From a virus, in IMG/VR virus record IMGVR_UViG_3300034957_000008, positions 1 through 45,945 of that record: a stretch of 45,945 bases of DNA, one strand, 5' to 3'. The notes beneath the pieces were generated by a model. The model was not told the origin of the DNA and ran no database searches. It worked only from the letters and a program-made list of their open reading frames with translations. Shown here piece after piece: positions 44,854 to 45,945 of this stretch. The translations under genes and the position numbers were made by a program. How positions within the stretch are numbered: the first letter of the stretch is position 1; each line of letters opens with the position of its first letter.

Positions 44854-45582
44854 CTAGAGTCCTCTCACATTCCAGTTGCGAATCTGCACCGTGCACACCT
44901 GCCCATCATTCAGCGGGTCAATCTGCACGGCATTGTGCAGGTAAGTCGGCTTGCTTGGCCACTTGAACATTTTCTTGTGCGGCACATTGATGGGATAGTA
45001 AACGCCGTCAATCACTACCGAATCGTGCCACGTCACGCCAGCAGCGCGGTCAATGACGAAATACGCCTGCACTGAGATGAATTTGCCTGCAACGGGATTC
45101 GGCGCTGGAATGCCGGGAATCGGCACCCATTTATTCTTGACGGCGGTCTGATCGAACATGCGCCAAGCCGGAGGGCCATCCACGTTTGACCACTTGTACT
45201 GGAGGGCCATGTTGTACGTCCAGCCTACTTCGCAAAGCTCCGCTTCAAACTCTCTGGCGTTGCCTTTTAGGTCTGACGCGGCAAGCACGAAGTCCAGTTC
45301 CCAGCAGAGAATTGACACAGGCTGAGGGTTGCGCGTGATCGTGTTGTAATTGTAGGAATTGTCCCAAGGCTGGCCGGGAGCACGAACAACAGGATCGAAG
45401 ATAAGCGTCCCCGGCGTGGTGTCATTGCCCTGTCGCCAGATGGATTTTCCATGAGGCAAAGAATTTATCCCGCCGGTATCAGCTCCCTGAGCGTCAATCA
45501 TCGTTGGAACTTTTTCAAGCCCCAATGCCTCAAAAATCTTTTTGTCGCCATTCAAGAGTGAGCGTGTGAAATTATCAAGCAT
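44854..45582 (-). CDS. Late hypothetical protein, possible virion component
   Basis: 242 residues; GAGGG upstream of the ATG. Beta-rich with many Trp (W-R-Q, W-D-N-S-Y-N-Y, W-E-L-D-F, W-S-N-V-D-G-P-P-A-W-R), as in carbohydrate-binding or lectin-like sandwiches. It lies between the internal proteins (across the contig join) and the holin-like genes. Perhaps a fibre-associated or host-glycan-binding protein. Confidence 0.6.
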   Translation of the reverse strand: MLDNFTRSLLNGDKKIFEALGLEKVPTMIDAQGADTGGINSLPHGKSIWRQGNDTTPGTLIFDPVVRAPGQPWDNSYNYNTITRNPQPVSILCWELDFVLAASDLKGNAREFEAELCEVGWTYNMALQYKWSNVDGPPAWRMFDQTAVKNKWVPIPGIPAPNPVAGKFISVQAYFVIDRAAGVTWHDSVVIDGVYYPINVPHKKMFKWPSKPTYLHNAVQIDPLNDGQVCTVQIRNWNVRGL

Positions 45583-45591
45583 GTTTGGCCC

Positions 45592-45735
45592 TCACTTCGT
45601 TTTCTTCTTGTGCTTTACCGGCTTGCCATTGATTGAAATGATGATTTCCCCTGCCCCATGACACTTGCGGCAGACCTTTGTCCGCCCGAATCCGGCACAC
45701 CTCGGACACTTCTTTGTCTTGATTACTTGAGCCAT
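45592..45735 (-). CDS. Tiny DnaJ-type zinc-ribbon protein
   Basis: 47 residues. C-P-R-C-A-G-F-G-R-T-K-V-C-R-K-C-H-G-A-G near 10-29 is a double C-x2-C-x-G-x-G unit as in DnaJ zinc centres; the end is Lys-rich. Ten bases before the next gene. Role unknown. Confidence 0.7.
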   Translation of the reverse strand: MAQVIKTKKCPRCAGFGRTKVCRKCHGAGEIIISINGKPVKHKKKTK

Positions 45736-45754
45736 GGGGAAACATGCGGGCCTC

Positions 45755-45913
45755 TCAGCGCACTACCGTGATTGCCTGCCCGTGGTAGCTCAGCAGAAAG
45801 GCCAGCAACCCGCAAAAGAACATGACGCGGCCAATCTCGGCCAGTTTGGTATTGCTCACGGCGTAAAGCACTACGCCAATCAAGGCTACAAGCAGCGGCA
45901 AAAGAATAATCAT
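45755..45913 (-). CDS. Small two-span membrane protein across the contig join
   Basis: 52 residues. Two hydrophobic helices (about 2-19 and 30-46) linked by N-T-K-L-A-E-I-G-R-V, a short conserved phage membrane protein I recognise by the E-I-G-R-x-x-F-F-x-G-L-L pattern; holin-like topology. AAAGGGGA lies upstream of the ATG. The 5' part is repeated at bases 1-95 because of the terminal repeat, so it is one gene, not two. Confidence 0.75.
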   Translation of the reverse strand: MIILLPLLVALIGVVLYAVSNTKLAEIGRVMFFCGLLAFLLSYHGQAITVVR

Positions 45914-45945
45914 TGGAAATCCCCTTTCGCGGAATCTAACATCTC
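45819..45945. repeat. Terminal direct repeat, right copy
   Basis: Identical to 1-127. It shows that the late operon continues from base 282 through the join into 45.9 kb. Confidence 0.95.

Overview
The window is one complete circular (or circularly permuted) genome of a tailed double-stranded DNA phage, probably assembled from a metagenome. Bases 1-127 and 45819-45945 are identical, so the unique sequence is 45,818 bp. A head-tail adaptor and a tail-nozzle-like protein are present, and there is no tape-measure, sheath or tube gene, so I read it as podovirus-like. The capsid protein looks like the N4-gp56 family. The host cannot be named. Several genes start without a Shine-Dalgarno site, exactly six bases after a TANNNT box, which suggests a host that uses leaderless mRNAs. 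Many late and early genes do have good AGGAG sites. No integrase and no DNA polymerase were seen.

Layout. (1) The late operon is on the minus strand. It runs from about 21.8 kb down to base 282, crosses the contig ends, and continues from 45.9 kb to 42.1 kb. In order it encodes virion proteins, TerL, an Acb2-type anti-CBASS protein, portal, scaffold, a 31-residue membrane protein, major capsid, three small virion proteins, a glycosyltransferase and a methyltransferase, a tail fibre, adaptor, nozzle, a tail protein ending in a Hint domain, and internal/ejection-type proteins. After the contig join come small membrane proteins, a DUF5675-like protein and a spanin-like protein (lysis). Stops and starts overlap nearly everywhere (ATGA, GTGA, TAATG). 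A plus-strand pair (RHH regulator and secreted protein, 7.9-8.6 kb) sits inside the late operon as a moron. (2) 21.9-26.1 kb is accessory DNA on both strands: zinc-ribbon proteins, a GIY-YIG-like protein, a second RHH protein, a frameshifted polysaccharide deacetylase and a DUF5681-like possible small terminase. (3) 26.6-29.9 kb (minus) has RusA and small conserved phage proteins. (4) 29.9-30.3 kb holds a tRNA whose 3' half precedes its 5' half. (5) 30.3-39.8 kb (minus) is the early/replication operon: HTH protein, a string of small coupled genes, ERF annealing protein, YqaJ/lambda-type exonuclease, PAPS-reductase-like protein, two DNA methyltransferases with HNH genes between them, a replication initiator carrying iteron-like repeats, and a putative helicase loader. 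(6) 39.9-42.2 kb (plus) is a divergent early operon of about ten very small genes with repeated GC-rich leaders; it converges on the end of the late operon.

How it may work together (inference). Two nearly inverted promoters at 39.84-39.92 kb would fire both early operons. The initiator would bind the repeats inside its own gene. ERF plus exonuclease plus RusA form a recombination set. Acb2 and the two methyltransferases would blunt host defence. The late operon then builds and releases particles. Many of the genes listed encode fewer than 60 residues and would be missed by a length cutoff.
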